Shown: positions 9,098 through 18,381, counted from the stretch's first letter. The stretch is DNA of 64,000 nucleotides from Peribacillus loiseleuriae (GCF_001183985.1 NZ_LFZW01000001.1:4155431-4219430); one strand, 5' to 3'. The notes: generated by a model not told the origin, from the sequence alone. Made by a program: numbers and translations.

Positions 9098-9512
9098 TTA
9101 TATTTTATCAAGGATTCCCTTAATTTTTTTCAAGTCTTTCATGTTTGCTCTTTTCATCATCTGAGACATAAACGGAGCAAATACTTTTGAAAACCCTGTC
9201 GGGATCTCCTTATTTCGTAAAGTCATTCGTGTCATATTGTCGTCAATTGCATTCCAAGTATATGGTCCGTCTGCAGTTCGCATGACAAGTTTTTGACCTG
9301 CTATAAATTCTACAATTTCGTAAACATATGCAAGTTGTTGTCCTAGGAATTTTAAATGCGATACGAGGCCCTATTGTCAACGTTTTTTGAGTTTGCGATT
9401 CTACTGAATGAATATTTACATACCATTTAGATACGTTGTCGGGATTTGATGCATGCTCTGAAACTTTTTCAAGTGAACATCGAATTTTTATTTCTGTACA
9501 AACATCTACCAT
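9098..9512 (-). pseudogene. SRPBCC/polyketide-cyclase-like protein, one frameshift
   Basis: The first half reads MVDVCTEIKIRCSLEKVSEH and a W-Y-V-N-I-H-S-V strand of the START-like SRPBCC fold. After TIGPRIAFK the frame shifts by one base near 9350 (a T/A-rich stretch), and the fold continues as FLGQQLAYVYEIVEF, GQKLVMRTADGPYTW and a C-terminal helix ending LKKIKGILDKI. Repaired length is about 138 residues, normal for the family. The ligand is unknown. The single homopolymer-adjacent shift could be a sequencing error. Confidence 0.75.
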
Positions 9513-10080
9513 TGTTTATGACCTTCGAATTGTTCAGCTATTGTTTGAACAACTTTTTATCCCGCTTTAACTTGACTTATATATGAACGAATTCGACTGT
9601 GCCATGTAAGCAGTAGTTCCTCGACTACTAATAACTTCATAACCATTTCGCTCTCATGTTTACACTAACTCAACACCATGCTTTAACTTTCAAGTGTATA
9701 CAACGATATTTTCCCATTTATTCCTTCATAAGGTACAATCACGAATCTTTTACTCATCAGACCATCTGCATCCACACTTCACTTTTTTCAATATTATAAC
9801 ACGCTCGTTATTTTAATCAGAACTCTCGCTTGTTCATTTCGTTGAACTAAAAGCTAATGTGTTTGTCACGAACAAATATAGGGTATTACTTTTATTAGGA
9901 TTGAATGGAGATTACAGGTGTCCCGCATCCTTTACCCCTTGCACTTATTTCCTAATGATTCATTATTCATAATCTCCCCAAATAAAGTCACATCCTTCAT
10001 TGCCACATACTGTTTCTTTTGCTAGAATCATGTATCATTCATACCTTTAGTAAAATCATGAACCGAGAGGATGACCTACA
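9513..10080. other. Intergenic stretch, nothing recognised
   Basis: About 570 bases with no ORF supported by a ribosome site. Only the GAGAGGATG ribosome site of the PHP gene stands out near 10065. Confidence 0.5.
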
Positions 10081-10875
10081 ATGCATTTAATCGATTATCA
10101 TCACCATACAAATCATTCGTTTGACTCTACCGCTTCCATGAAAGAGGTGTGTAAAACCGCCATAGATAAAGGAATCAAAGAGATTTGTTTTACGGAGCAT
10201 TTTTCTGTTAATCTCCTCGCTCCCACTTATGGTCATATGAATTTCACTCGTTATTTTAACGAGATCAAGGAATGTCAAAAAATGTACGGCAACCACTTGG
10301 TTATCAAAGCCGGAATTGAATTATGTGAGCCACACCTGCTTAGAGACGAATATGAAATGGCACTGTCACCATTGAATTTAGATTTCATTTTAGGATCTGT
10401 ACATAATGTGAACAACCTTAAATTACGTAAATTCTTGGAGAACAAGGATGCCTACTCAGCATATCAAAGCTATTTTGACGAAGTGTACAAAATGGTTTGT
10501 TCAGCAGATATCGATGTGATTGCACATTTAGACTTACTCAAACGTTACGCCGTCAAAACGATTGGAATGTATCATTTTGAAAATCACAAAGAGGTATTAG
10601 AAGCGATTTTAAAGAAGGCAATCGAGCGAAACATTGGCATCGAAATCAATACCTCAGGACTTAGAGGAAACTTACAGCAAGCCCTTCCTTCTATTGAAAT
10701 CGTACAACTGTATAAAGAATTAGGTGGCGAAATTCTAACAATCGGTTCTGATTCTCATTTCGCGGACGCCGTTGGTTCGAATATCAAAGATGCTGTTGAA
10801 ATGGCGATACAATGTGGTTTTACATCGATATTTACTTTTGAGCGTCGAAAGCCGATCGCTCTAAATCTCGGATAA
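10081..10875 (+). CDS. PHP-domain phosphoesterase, histidinol-phosphatase (HisJ/HisK)-like
   Basis: A 264-residue single-domain PHP protein. The metal-binding motifs are visible: YHHHTNHSFDS near the N-terminus, E-I-C-F-T-E-H-F, a central AGIELCEPH, DFILGSVHN, DVIAHLDLLKR and a C-terminal TIGSDSHFADAVG. This is the architecture of HisK-type histidinol phosphatases and relatives, which hydrolyse phosphomonoesters with a trinuclear metal site. No histidine-biosynthesis gene is nearby, so the real substrate is open. It is monocistronic: a ribosome site (GAGAGGATG) lies upstream and a terminator directly downstream. Confidence 0.85.
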   Translation: MHLIDYHHHTNHSFDSTASMKEVCKTAIDKGIKEICFTEHFSVNLLAPTYGHMNFTRYFNEIKECQKMYGNHLVIKAGIELCEPHLLRDEYEMALSPLNLDFILGSVHNVNNLKLRKFLENKDAYSAYQSYFDEVYKMVCSADIDVIAHLDLLKRYAVKTIGMYHFENHKEVLEAILKKAIERNIGIEINTSGLRGNLQQALPSIEIVQLYKELGGEILTIGSDSHFADAVGSNIKDAVEMAIQCGFTSIFTFERRKPIALNLG

Positions 10876-10883
10876 ATGAAAAA

Positions 10884-10909
10884 GAGTTGCCCATGTGAGC
10901 AACTCCTTT
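10884..10909 (+). terminator. Terminator after the PHP gene
   Basis: The stem GAGTTGC / GCAACTC is followed by CTTTT, 8 bases past the stop codon. Confidence 0.8.
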
Positions 10910-11004
10910 TCACTTATTCACTTTCGGTTTCTAAAAGCCTGACTGACAAGTTGCTAGGAGCGAACTGTCACTTACAGTTGATGTTTCGCGTAATTAAGCT
11001 GCAA

Positions 11005-13311
11005 TTATAACTTTGTAATTTGTGTTAGTTCTTTATTAAGTCGATACATCAATTTTTCATTGAACATGTCTTCGTCCATGGACGCGATGAAATCCAACTG
11101 CATTCCCTGTGCCATACCAAACATTGGATGTTCTGAGAAATTACCTAAATATTTTTCAAGCACAGCTTTCGCTTCTTCATTTTCCATAAGATCTTTAAAT
11201 GTGTCAGCAGTTGAATAAACATCATCAGTGATGTGAATTTCTTCAACTTCCCCTTCATCATCACCTAGATCAGGCATTTGGAACCAGTTTGCTACTAGTC
11301 CACCTGTTTCCGCTTCAGGAGCGTTATAACTTGGGTTAGGTTCAGCCACTTTATTAAACTTAGCGACATCTTGTAATGTAGCACCATCTTGATTAGCAAT
11401 CACTTTAATCTCATTCATACCATCTTGTAATTCAATTTGTTCAAAAATAAAGATTTTATGACCTGACTTCGTTTCGAATTCTTTGCCATTTACATAAAGC
11501 GTTAGCTCTTCACAATTCGAATATACTTTAACAGAAATTGTGCGATCAGCACGATCGATATAACGTTTGCTGGTAATATGTACGAATTTTTCATCTGACC
11601 AATATGCTTTATACATATAAAACGCGTCTTTTTTAATCTTCCGATCGTATGTCATCAAACCTTTGTTATTTCTTCCTTTAACTCCGCCTTCATCTCTTAT
11701 ATTGGCACCGAAATCAAACATATTCCATACGTATGTTGACCAGAGGTAAGGGCGTTCCGAGAAAATTTTCCAAACTTTTTCATGATAGAGCGCATGGTAT
11801 TCTTCCGTATAGTCTTTTACTTTTGGATCATGGCTATGATATTGTAAAATACCCTCTGCCCCATATTCTGAAATCCCTAATTTCACAGTAGGATTCGCCT
11901 TATGGAATCCATCAAGCCAGCCTGCAAAATCTTCTGCTTTCCCTTGATACCAACCATAATATTTATTATAGCCAACGATATCTGTCATATAGTTATATTC
12001 ATCTTTATCCGGCACGAACATCACATTCGCCATTGTCGTTAATCTTGTTGGATCTTCTTCTTTCGTTAACTCATTTAATTCTTTCACCAATTTTCTGAGT
12101 TCTGGTCTTTCGCCACTAATTTGGATTTCATTTTGAATCCCCCAGAACATAATCGATGGATGGTTAAAGTTTTGTCTGATTAATTCAATCATTTGTTGTT
12201 TAGCATTGATTCCTTCTAATTCTGTTTTTGACATCACAGAAATAAACGGAATTTCAGCCCAAATAACCATTCCTTCTTGATTACATAGATCATAGAAATA
12301 TTGGTCATGTTGATAGTGAGCCAATCTAATAGAAGTAGCTCCCACTTCTTTAATGAATTCCATATCTTCTTTATGTTCTTTTTCCGTAATAGCCCAACCC
12401 ATATCTTTGCGATCTTGATGTCTGGAAACGCCATTTAAAGCAAGATGTTCACCGTTTAAGAAGAATCCTTTCTCAGCGTCTACTTCAAAGTATCTTACTC
12501 CGAAAGGAATCGATAGCTCATCTACAGTATCATTAAAGCTCTGTAAAGACACGTTCGCTTCATACATATAGGCATTTTTTCTACCATTCCATAAGGTTGG
12601 CTGGTCGATTACAACTGGCATTTCAACTTCTTTTGTTTCACCTGCAGCTAGTACGATTTCTTTTGCTGCATAGGCTACATGACTACCTTCTGCATCGAGA
12701 ATATCTGCCCAAAGTCTTACTTTCGTATCCTCATCAAGGTCATTGACCACCTTAGATTTAATCGTTAAGGACGCTTTCTCTTCACTTACTTCCTCTTGAA
12801 TGACATAGATTCCTTGTGAACCATAGTCCATCAAATCAAAGTGAACAGGATTAGCAATCACAAGATTAACATCACGATAAATCCCACCGTAAAAAGTAAA
12901 ATCAGCCATTTGCGGATAGACATCGTCCACAACCGTATTATCTACTTTAACAGCTAATGTGTTTGCAGCTCCAAATTCAATCACATCACTAATATCAAAT
13001 CTAAAAGTAGAATAGCCCCCTCTATGTTGTCCCATATGTTGACCATTCACATAGACATCCGTAACACTGTTAGAACCGTTAAACTCAATAAATACTTTGT
13101 TTCCTTGATTCAAAGGATCCATTACGAATTCTTTTCGATACCAACAAGCTCCTTTATAGAAATCAAAACCATTTGCTCCGTCAATGGCGTTCCATGTGTG
13201 GGGTACATGAACAACTTCCCAGTTCTCATCTTGATAAACTCGGTCCATTGCTTGTCCTTCATCTTGCTTTATAAATTTCCATTCCTGATTTATATTCATG
13301 ATATTTCTCAT
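11005..13311 (-). CDS. Glycoside hydrolase family 2 (beta-galactosidase/beta-glucuronidase type)
   Basis: A 768-residue cytoplasmic enzyme with no signal peptide. It has an N-terminal jelly-roll sugar-binding domain (WEVVHVPHTWNAIDG, then YRKEFVMD; VYVNGQHMGQHRGGYSTF), an immunoglobulin-like domain, and a TIM barrel starting around LNGVSRHQDRKDMG. The acid/base Glu is seen in WGIQNE (E395) and the nucleophile in GISEYGAEG (E482). A C-terminal extension follows, with another Ig-like part and a helical tail with many acidic residues. It probably cleaves a beta-galactoside or beta-glucuronide, but the specificity cannot be read from sequence. GAGGAGG sits 7 bases before the ATG. An AraC regulator is divergent, and a cre-like site lies just upstream, suggesting induction plus carbon catabolite repression. 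Confidence 0.9.
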   Translation of the reverse strand: MRNIMNINQEWKFIKQDEGQAMDRVYQDENWEVVHVPHTWNAIDGANGFDFYKGACWYRKEFVMDPLNQGNKVFIEFNGSNSVTDVYVNGQHMGQHRGGYSTFRFDISDVIEFGAANTLAVKVDNTVVDDVYPQMADFTFYGGIYRDVNLVIANPVHFDLMDYGSQGIYVIQEEVSEEKASLTIKSKVVNDLDEDTKVRLWADILDAEGSHVAYAAKEIVLAAGETKEVEMPVVIDQPTLWNGRKNAYMYEANVSLQSFNDTVDELSIPFGVRYFEVDAEKGFFLNGEHLALNGVSRHQDRKDMGWAITEKEHKEDMEFIKEVGATSIRLAHYQHDQYFYDLCNQEGMVIWAEIPFISVMSKTELEGINAKQQMIELIRQNFNHPSIMFWGIQNEIQISGERPELRKLVKELNELTKEEDPTRLTTMANVMFVPDKDEYNYMTDIVGYNKYYGWYQGKAEDFAGWLDGFHKANPTVKLGISEYGAEGILQYHSHDPKVKDYTEEYHALYHEKVWKIFSERPYLWSTYVWNMFDFGANIRDEGGVKGRNNKGLMTYDRKIKKDAFYMYKAYWSDEKFVHITSKRYIDRADRTISVKVYSNCEELTLYVNGKEFETKSGHKIFIFEQIELQDGMNEIKVIANQDGATLQDVAKFNKVAEPNPSYNAPEAETGGLVANWFQMPDLGDDEGEVEEIHITDDVYSTADTFKDLMENEEAKAVLEKYLGNFSEHPMFGMAQGMQLDFIASMDEDMFNEKLMYRLNKELTQITKL

Positions 13312-13343
13312 TTTTCTTCCTCCTCGTTTTTACTACACGATTT

Positions 13344-13357
13344 CGGTAACGGTTCCA
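13344..13357 (-). promoter_or_regulatory. cre-like site (CcpA) upstream of the GH2 gene
   Basis: On the minus strand TGGAACCGTTACCG matches the Bacillus cre consensus TGWAANCGNTNWCA except at the last base and the W before the C. It lies 33 bases upstream of the glycosidase start, suitable for CcpA repression. It is a pattern match only. Confidence 0.5.
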
Positions 13358-13514
13358 CTAAAAATAAAACGACTTACTCCGAATACATACATTCATTATA
13401 AAATAAGGCGATTGTTTGTTATCGTATTATTTTGACTAAATTAGCACATATATGATCTTATTTTTAGCGTTTAGATGTATAATAGTAGACATCATGATAC
13501 GAAAAGGTGATTAG

Positions 13515-14747
13515 ATGTTGAAGGAATCAGCACTCCATATGACTGATTTCAAGAAAAAATGCACGATTTTGAATGCGGTAACTAAAATGGATGTTCGGTT
13601 AATCAATCAGGATGGAAAAGCTACATTTCAGCTCATTCACCACCACATTCCCGCTGTCTTACAAAACTTCGACAATGAGTATCTTTCAATTAATGAGACA
13701 CTAAGAAAGAATGAAGCAAATAGCTACTATTATTATGAAAATTCCTTTGGTCTTGAGTATATTGCAGCTGGTATTTGGAGAAATCGCATATTTCACGGTT
13801 CCGTTATAATAGGTCCTTTTATTTCGAGTATTCCTAACATTGGGTTTATCAGTGATATCTTATCGAAAAACAAGCTACCAGTTAGTGAACGAAAACAGCT
13901 CGACGAATTCTATCCAGCATTATCCGTTATAAGTAGTATGGATTCTAATAGTATCGGCGATTTACTTGTTAATATGTGTATCCATACACATATTGACTCA
14001 CAACTCCTAACCTCTGATATCATCACTCCAGCACAAAACAAGGAGCACCTAAAAACCAATATTGCTGAAAGTAAAACGATGATCGAAACAAGATATCAAT
14101 TTGAGAAAAAATTAGTGGCTGCGATTGCCAAAGGAGATAAAGAGGAAATCATACGCATTGCCAATGAAAGTAATAGTCTCTTGCATATTTCTGATCGAAT
14201 CCCTGAAAGTCCAATACGATCTGCCAAAAATATCACATTGGTTATGAATACAGTGTGTCGAACAGCTGCTGAAAGAGGGGGTGTTCATCCCATTTATATT
14301 CACACGATTTCAGAAAAGTTTGCCATTTTGATTGAAAGAGCTCCAAATCTCCCTCACTTAAAAAAATTGGGTATCGTGATGTTCCATGAATATTGTGATC
14401 TTGTCCAAATATTCTCAACACGTCATTATAGTTCCATTGTCAAAAAGGCTATTGATTATATTCATTTACATTTAGAGAACTCACTAACACTTCATGAGAT
14501 TGCTTCTACTCTTTATGTGAATCCTTCTCATCTTTCTCGCAAATTTAAGGCTGAGACCAAGGTGAGTATCATCGATTATATCAATCAAAAAAGAGTGGAA
14601 GAAGCAAAATTACATCTGCAAAGAGGAAATGTATCGATTACAGAAATTGCTTTTATGGTCGGATTCAATGATCTCAATTATTTTAGTAGAGTTTTCAAAA
14701 AGATGACATCACTCACACCATCGCAATATACAAAACAATTCCTGTGA
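13515..14747 (+). CDS. AraC-family transcriptional regulator, divergent from the GH2 gene
   Basis: A 410-residue regulator. The C-terminal ~100 residues hold two AraC HTH motifs: LTLHEIASTLYVNPSHLSRK and VSITEIAFMVGFNDLNYFSR, followed by VFKKMTSLTPSQYTK. The N-terminal ~300 residues form a sensor region without transmembrane helices or a cupin motif. They include an aromatic-rich segment (ANSYYYYENSFGLEYIAAGI) like the domain of streptococcal/bacillary surface- or sugar-responsive AraC proteins. The ribosome site AAAGGTGATT is upstream. A TATAAT at 13478-13483 is a possible -10 for this gene. Position suggests it activates the glycosidase. The ligand is unknown. Confidence 0.88.
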   Translation: MLKESALHMTDFKKKCTILNAVTKMDVRLINQDGKATFQLIHHHIPAVLQNFDNEYLSINETLRKNEANSYYYYENSFGLEYIAAGIWRNRIFHGSVIIGPFISSIPNIGFISDILSKNKLPVSERKQLDEFYPALSVISSMDSNSIGDLLVNMCIHTHIDSQLLTSDIITPAQNKEHLKTNIAESKTMIETRYQFEKKLVAAIAKGDKEEIIRIANESNSLLHISDRIPESPIRSAKNITLVMNTVCRTAAERGGVHPIYIHTISEKFAILIERAPNLPHLKKLGIVMFHEYCDLVQIFSTRHYSSIVKKAIDYIHLHLENSLTLHEIASTLYVNPSHLSRKFKAETKVSIIDYINQKRVEEAKLHLQRGNVSITEIAFMVGFNDLNYFSRVFKKMTSLTPSQYTKQFL

Positions 14748-14826
14748 AAGATGATGAATAATCCACCGTTTCTTTAGAATAAGCATTGATCAAATGAATC
14801 CTTATAACCTTGATAATCAAAAAAGA

Positions 14827-14866
14827 AAGAGCGTGTTTTGAATAGAGATCAAAACACGCTCTTAAA
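14827..14866 (+). terminator. Terminator after the AraC gene
   Basis: A perfect 14-bp stem, AAGAGCGTGTTTTG / CAAAACACGCTCTT, lies 80 bases beyond the AraC stop codon. Confidence 0.8.
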
Positions 14867-14883
14867 ATATTCAAATGGATCAT

Positions 14884-15100
14884 TTGTATGAAGGACATGG
14901 GGACTTAGGCTTCGCGACTTACTCATAAGCCCGCTACTTAGCAGGTATACTATTTTCACCTTAGAAAGCATCCAAAATTCCAGCTCCGCACCGCCACCAT
15001 TGTGATTAGGCGAATGTAGCTTGCTTAATGATAGATCCTTCATAATAACTGGTGGCATTTTAACGCCATTCAGATTTTCTGTGATCTTGTTCCGCAATGC
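14884..15100 (-). repeat. Dispersed repeat family A, copy 1
   Basis: About 200 bases beginning TGTATGAAGGACATGGGG align with 20338-20540, and partly with 52326-52397 in inverse orientation. On the minus strand the alignable part keeps a reading frame with similar peptides in both long copies (GVKMPPVIMKDLS... then LHSPNHNGGGAELEF), so it may derive from a coding sequence. No start codon or ribosome site is convincing: an in-frame stop lies just upstream, near 15147. Confidence 0.7.
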
Positions 15101-15159
15101 GTCCGTTACTTCAATAAGGGTTCCTACTAGGATGTTTGTTTCTTCTTACATTATATGAT

Positions 15160-15540
15160 TCACTTTTTTTCCATGATGGCAAAGTAATTATTTTCATTAT
15201 CAGCAAAGTTGAATACCCTACCCGAAGGCATATTTACAATTTCTCCAACTGTAATATTTTTATCCGAAAAGTCTTTATATAATTGTTCAAGATTTTCTGA
15301 GTAAAACATTAACGAAGGTGTACCAAGGTTTAGTTCAGGTTGCATTTTAGCAATGAATTCCTTATTGTGAAGAACGAAACTCGTTTCAGCCTCTTTTGTT
15401 GGAGCAATTTCAATCCATCTTAGCCCTTGCCCGTTATCTTCTTCAGAAATAACGCTAAATCCTACTTTTTCTGTCCAAAATTTCACTGATTCATCTTGAT
15501 TATTTACATACAGCATGATTTGTCCGAGTTTATTAATCAT
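15160..15540 (-). CDS. VOC-superfamily protein (glyoxalase/dioxygenase/bleomycin-resistance fold)
   Basis: A 126-residue protein with the two beta-alpha-beta-beta-beta modules of VOC proteins: MINKLGQIMLYVNNQDESVK, then FWTEKVGFSV, and a second half with L-M-F-Y-S-E-N-L-E and the terminal NFADNENNYFAIMEK. Such proteins bind a divalent metal or sequester a drug. Catalytic metal ligands are not clearly complete here. The ATG has GGAGGAAG upstream. It stands alone, with nothing informative beside it. Confidence 0.85.
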   Translation of the reverse strand: MINKLGQIMLYVNNQDESVKFWTEKVGFSVISEEDNGQGLRWIEIAPTKEAETSFVLHNKEFIAKMQPELNLGTPSLMFYSENLEQLYKDFSDKNITVGEIVNMPSGRVFNFADNENNYFAIMEKK

Positions 15541-16040
15541 TTTCTTCCTCCATTTCGACTAGTTCAGTCCATATTGATATTTTATTCTTTTTTAGCATTC
15601 CACTATACTTTGGCATTTAAATCATATAACTACTTAATGATTGTGCCAGATACATGTAGAGCAAGAAAAACTTTAATAGCAATCAGTTCCTACTCAATGA
15701 AACGGTTCCCGTAAAAGGACTACCATACCATTTCAAAGGATTGTCGAGTAAGCTGAAAATCCAAAAAAGTTTAAGGTAAGGAAATGAACAGAAGAATACA
15801 TTACGCTTGGATCATCCTATTGCCAAAAACATCTGAAAGTTTGTATGCATGCTTTTTAGTTGCGTAACAATAAGGACTCGCATTTTATTAAAGCAATTTG
15901 TACAAACATACAATAGCACAAATGTTCGTATCGTTCAATAGTTTAGGCTAACGTCTATCAAAATTCATCTCCCACCTACTCATTGGGCTATGCCCTTCAC
16001 ATTCGTTGAGGAAGGAGTCTTCTTTCGGGAAATGATAAAA
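15541..16040. other. Intergenic stretch, nothing recognised
   Basis: About 500 AT-rich bases upstream of the VOC gene. No ORF with ribosome site and no strong hairpin was seen. Confidence 0.5.
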
Positions 16041-16042
16041 AT

Positions 16043-16083
16043 AAAGCAGTCAAGGGATTCATTTATAATCCCTGAACTGCTTT
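16043..16083 (-). terminator. Terminator of the amino-acid permease gene
   Basis: A stem of about 17 bp, AAAGCAGTTCAGGGATT paired with AATCCCTTGACTGCTTT with one mismatch, overlaps the permease stop codon. It is followed on the minus strand by TATTTTT. Confidence 0.85.
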
Positions 16084-17488
16084 ACTTTTTTAGTTTCTTT
16101 ATAAATGAAAGGATCGCAAGTAATCCTACAATTATAAGACATACGGTCGTACCAATCATATTTTGTTTATTAAAAATAAAGGCAAAAAAGATTAAAGTTA
16201 AAGCCAAAATTGCAAAAATCGTTGTATACGGGTACCATTTCACACGGAAAACTGGCGTGTCAGCGTATTGAGTACGAAGCTTCAATTGTGCACAACAAAT
16301 ACTCACCCATAATAATAAAACGGTAAATCCAGGAATCGACATTAGATAGCTTATTACCTGATCAGGAGTCATGTAGGATAAAAACACACCAACTAATATG
16401 CATAAGGTAGTTAATATGATTCCATTAAGCGGAACTCCATTTTTAGTTGTTTTTACGAATGCCTTAGGGGCCTCCCCAGTTTGAGACATAGAAAACAATG
16501 TTCTAGAAGTCGCATATATCCCTGAATTGGCAGCAGATAGTACAGCTGTTAAAAGAACAAAATTCATAACATGAGCAGCTCCAGGAAGTCCTGTTAGGCT
16601 GAAGACTTGTACGAAAGGACTTTCTTCTGTTGATACTTTATTCCAAGGGATTATGCCACAAATAATAAGAATAGGTAAGATGTAAAAAAGGAGTACTCGC
16701 CATACGGTTCCTTTAATTATTTTCGGCAAAACCTTCTTCGTATCTTTTGTTTCTGTGACAGCTATACCAATTAATTCAGCGCCTCCATATGAAAACATGA
16801 CAACTAAAAATGCGCTTAAAGTTCCGCCCATTCCATGGGGGAAAAATCCGCCATGTGCCGTATAATTAGAAAATGAACCTGGATTTGTACTGGGGAAAAC
16901 CCCTAATAGAATAAGAGAGCCTAAAATAATAAAAGCAATTAAAGCGATTATTTTAACACCTGCAAACCAAAACTCGAGCTCTCCGTAGTATTTTACTTGA
17001 AACAAGTTTATTCCTACTATTAGAATTGTACAAATTAAACTTAAAAGCCATAATGGGATATTCGGAAACCAATATTGCAAAAAGCTCCCAGAGGCTATCA
17101 ATTCGACAACCGTCACAATTACCCAGTTAATCCAATAGAGCCAGCCTACAATAAAGGATATTCGAAATCCAAATGCTTTATTTATAAGATGTTGCACATT
17201 TAAATTTGGATAAACAGTAGCCATCTCTCCTAAAGCTGCCATTACGATAAATAATAAGAGTCCACCTATTAAATAAGCAATGACTACACTTGGACCTGCC
17301 AAATTTAAAGTATCTGAACTCCCCTTAAATATACCAGTACCTATCATTCCTGCTAATGCAATAAACTGGACGTGTCTCGGCAATAAGCCTCTTCTTAAAT
17401 CATGATGATTTTCTTCCACGATGTTCATACCTTTCGTTCTTTTGTTATATTTCCCATTGATATAATTGAATATCTGTTTCATATTCAA
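16082..17488 (-). CDS. APC-superfamily amino-acid permease (AAT family)
   Basis: A 468-residue inner-membrane transporter with 12 probable helices. The cytoplasmic N-terminus is followed by the family's first motif, HVQFIALAGMIGTGIFKGSS, then AGPSVVIAYLIGG and E-M-A-T-V-Y-P. The central FSYGGAELIGIAVTETKD matches the conserved 'GxExxGxxAxExxxP'-like region of amino-acid/proton symporters (LysP, AnsP, AapA type). The exact substrate is not evident. Starts at codons 1, 3 and 21 are all possible. An AAAGG just before Met21 and the alignment of family N-termini make the later start conceivable. It is monocistronic with its own promoter and terminator. Confidence 0.88.
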   Translation of the reverse strand: MNMKQIFNYINGKYNKRTKGMNIVEENHHDLRRGLLPRHVQFIALAGMIGTGIFKGSSDTLNLAGPSVVIAYLIGGLLLFIVMAALGEMATVYPNLNVQHLINKAFGFRISFIVGWLYWINWVIVTVVELIASGSFLQYWFPNIPLWLLSLICTILIVGINLFQVKYYGELEFWFAGVKIIALIAFIILGSLILLGVFPSTNPGSFSNYTAHGGFFPHGMGGTLSAFLVVMFSYGGAELIGIAVTETKDTKKVLPKIIKGTVWRVLLFYILPILIICGIIPWNKVSTEESPFVQVFSLTGLPGAAHVMNFVLLTAVLSAANSGIYATSRTLFSMSQTGEAPKAFVKTTKNGVPLNGIILTTLCILVGVFLSYMTPDQVISYLMSIPGFTVLLLWVSICCAQLKLRTQYADTPVFRVKWYPYTTIFAILALTLIFFAFIFNKQNMIGTTVCLIIVGLLAILSFIKKLKK

Positions 17489-17553
17489 TTACATCAAAAT
17501 CAGATCACTTTCTTTTATTTTAACGCTTTTATGTGTTAAAGTAATTTTATATT

Positions 17554-17581
17554 AATATATCATAATGTAGTAAAAAGTCAA
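17554..17581 (-). promoter_or_regulatory. Sigma-A-type promoter of the permease
   Basis: On the minus strand TTGACT (17576-17581), a 16-base spacer and TATATT (17554-17559) lie about 65 bases upstream of the permease start. Confidence 0.55.
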
Positions 17582-17861
17582 TTTCCGTCGTGTAAGAAAA
17601 TATGAATTAAAGAAGATTTGGTTCCCTTAATTATTAATCAAAAAGTATCCTATTATATCTTTCCTGCCATTCCAAGATGAATTAATAATGATAAATGGTC
17701 ACGCACATCCAAATTAGATACACTTAAATAAACTTTGTAAAGCCGCTTTTTTAAAGAATGAAACACCTAAGAGATCACAAAGGAAATTGTAGCTGTTTAT
17801 GCGTGCTTCGGGGTATATTTGTCAATCAAGTACCGCGGTATTCAGGTGCTTTTGGCACCTC

Positions 17862-18008
17862 CTAATCTTCCACCACCTTATTATTCAAATCGTTCGTTAT
17901 CAAATCCTCATTTTGCTCCGGTATGGGGCCTCCAAATTGTCGGTTAATCACTCTCACCACTTCCTTTAAAAACTCATCTGATAATAAGGGATTATTTTCT
18001 TTAAACAT
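17862..18008 (-). CDS. 48-residue hypothetical protein
   Basis: A short ORF read on the minus strand: MFKENNPLLSDEFLKEVVRV, then INRQFGGPIPEQNEDLITND and a short tail ending VVED. GTAGGAGGAATTCC places a near-perfect ribosome site 6 bases before the ATG. Composition is that of a soluble acidic helical peptide with no membrane segment or cysteine. A small hairpin (GGTGC/GCACC) follows the stop but has no T-run. It is divergent from the c-di-AMP riboswitch/kimA unit, about 170 bases away. No family is recognised. The ribosome site and codon pattern are the evidence for a real gene. Confidence 0.6.
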   Translation of the reverse strand: MFKENNPLLSDEFLKEVVRVINRQFGGPIPEQNEDLITNDLNNKVVED

Positions 18009-18174
18009 GGAATTCCTCCTACACTATCTCGATATATGTATTGTTCACACAGGGAGTAAAATCATTCATTATGAACACATCTCAATCCTTAAATTGTCAT
18101 TTTTTGTTTACATTTTTTTATTTACTTTTGCTTTTCACAGGAGTATGATCATCAACAGTTTCATATTTCTAAAT

Positions 18175-18320
18175 TGCTGAAACCATATGGTATGGGGGAA
18201 CCATTTTCGTGGGTTGATATACAATCCAAGGGGTGAATCCTTTAGAAGGTAGGGCTATTAAAAAGGGCCGAATCCGACAGCTAACCTAAGTAAGTGTATA
18301 TGAAAAAGAAGGTGAAGCTT
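18175..18320 (+). promoter_or_regulatory. ydaO/kimA-type cyclic di-AMP riboswitch
   Basis: The leader of kimA carries the conserved ydaO-class blocks in order: TATGGGGGAACCA (18191-18203), AAGGGGTGAATCCTTT (18228-18243), AGGGCTATTAAAAAGGGCC, GAATCCGACAGCTAACCT (18270-18287) and GTAAGTGTAT. These match the known aptamer consensus (GGGGGA-CCA, GGGGTGAATC, GGGC...GCC, CCGTCAGCTAACCTCG). The gene behind it is the expected potassium importer. In B. subtilis c-di-AMP binding turns expression off. Confidence 0.95.
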
Positions 18321-18337
18321 GTGAGACAAATAAATTG

Positions 18338-18381
18338 ATGTCTACAGATCTATTCAACTGTGACTTTTAGACATTTTCTAT
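18338..18381 (+). terminator. Possible expression-platform terminator of the riboswitch
   Basis: ATGTCTA (18338-18344) can pair with TAGACAT (18368-18374), followed by TTTCTATTT, between the aptamer and kimA. The stem is weak, so the call is tentative. Confidence 0.4.

Noticed and set aside
14849-15097. ORF of 82 residues on the minus strand (SPNHNGGGAELEF)
   Set aside because: It lies within repeat A, starts internally (TTG) and has no ribosome site. Treated as repeat, not gene.
17923-18180. ORF of 85 residues on the plus strand
   Set aside because: It opposes the better-supported 48-residue gene, has no ribosome site and has random composition.
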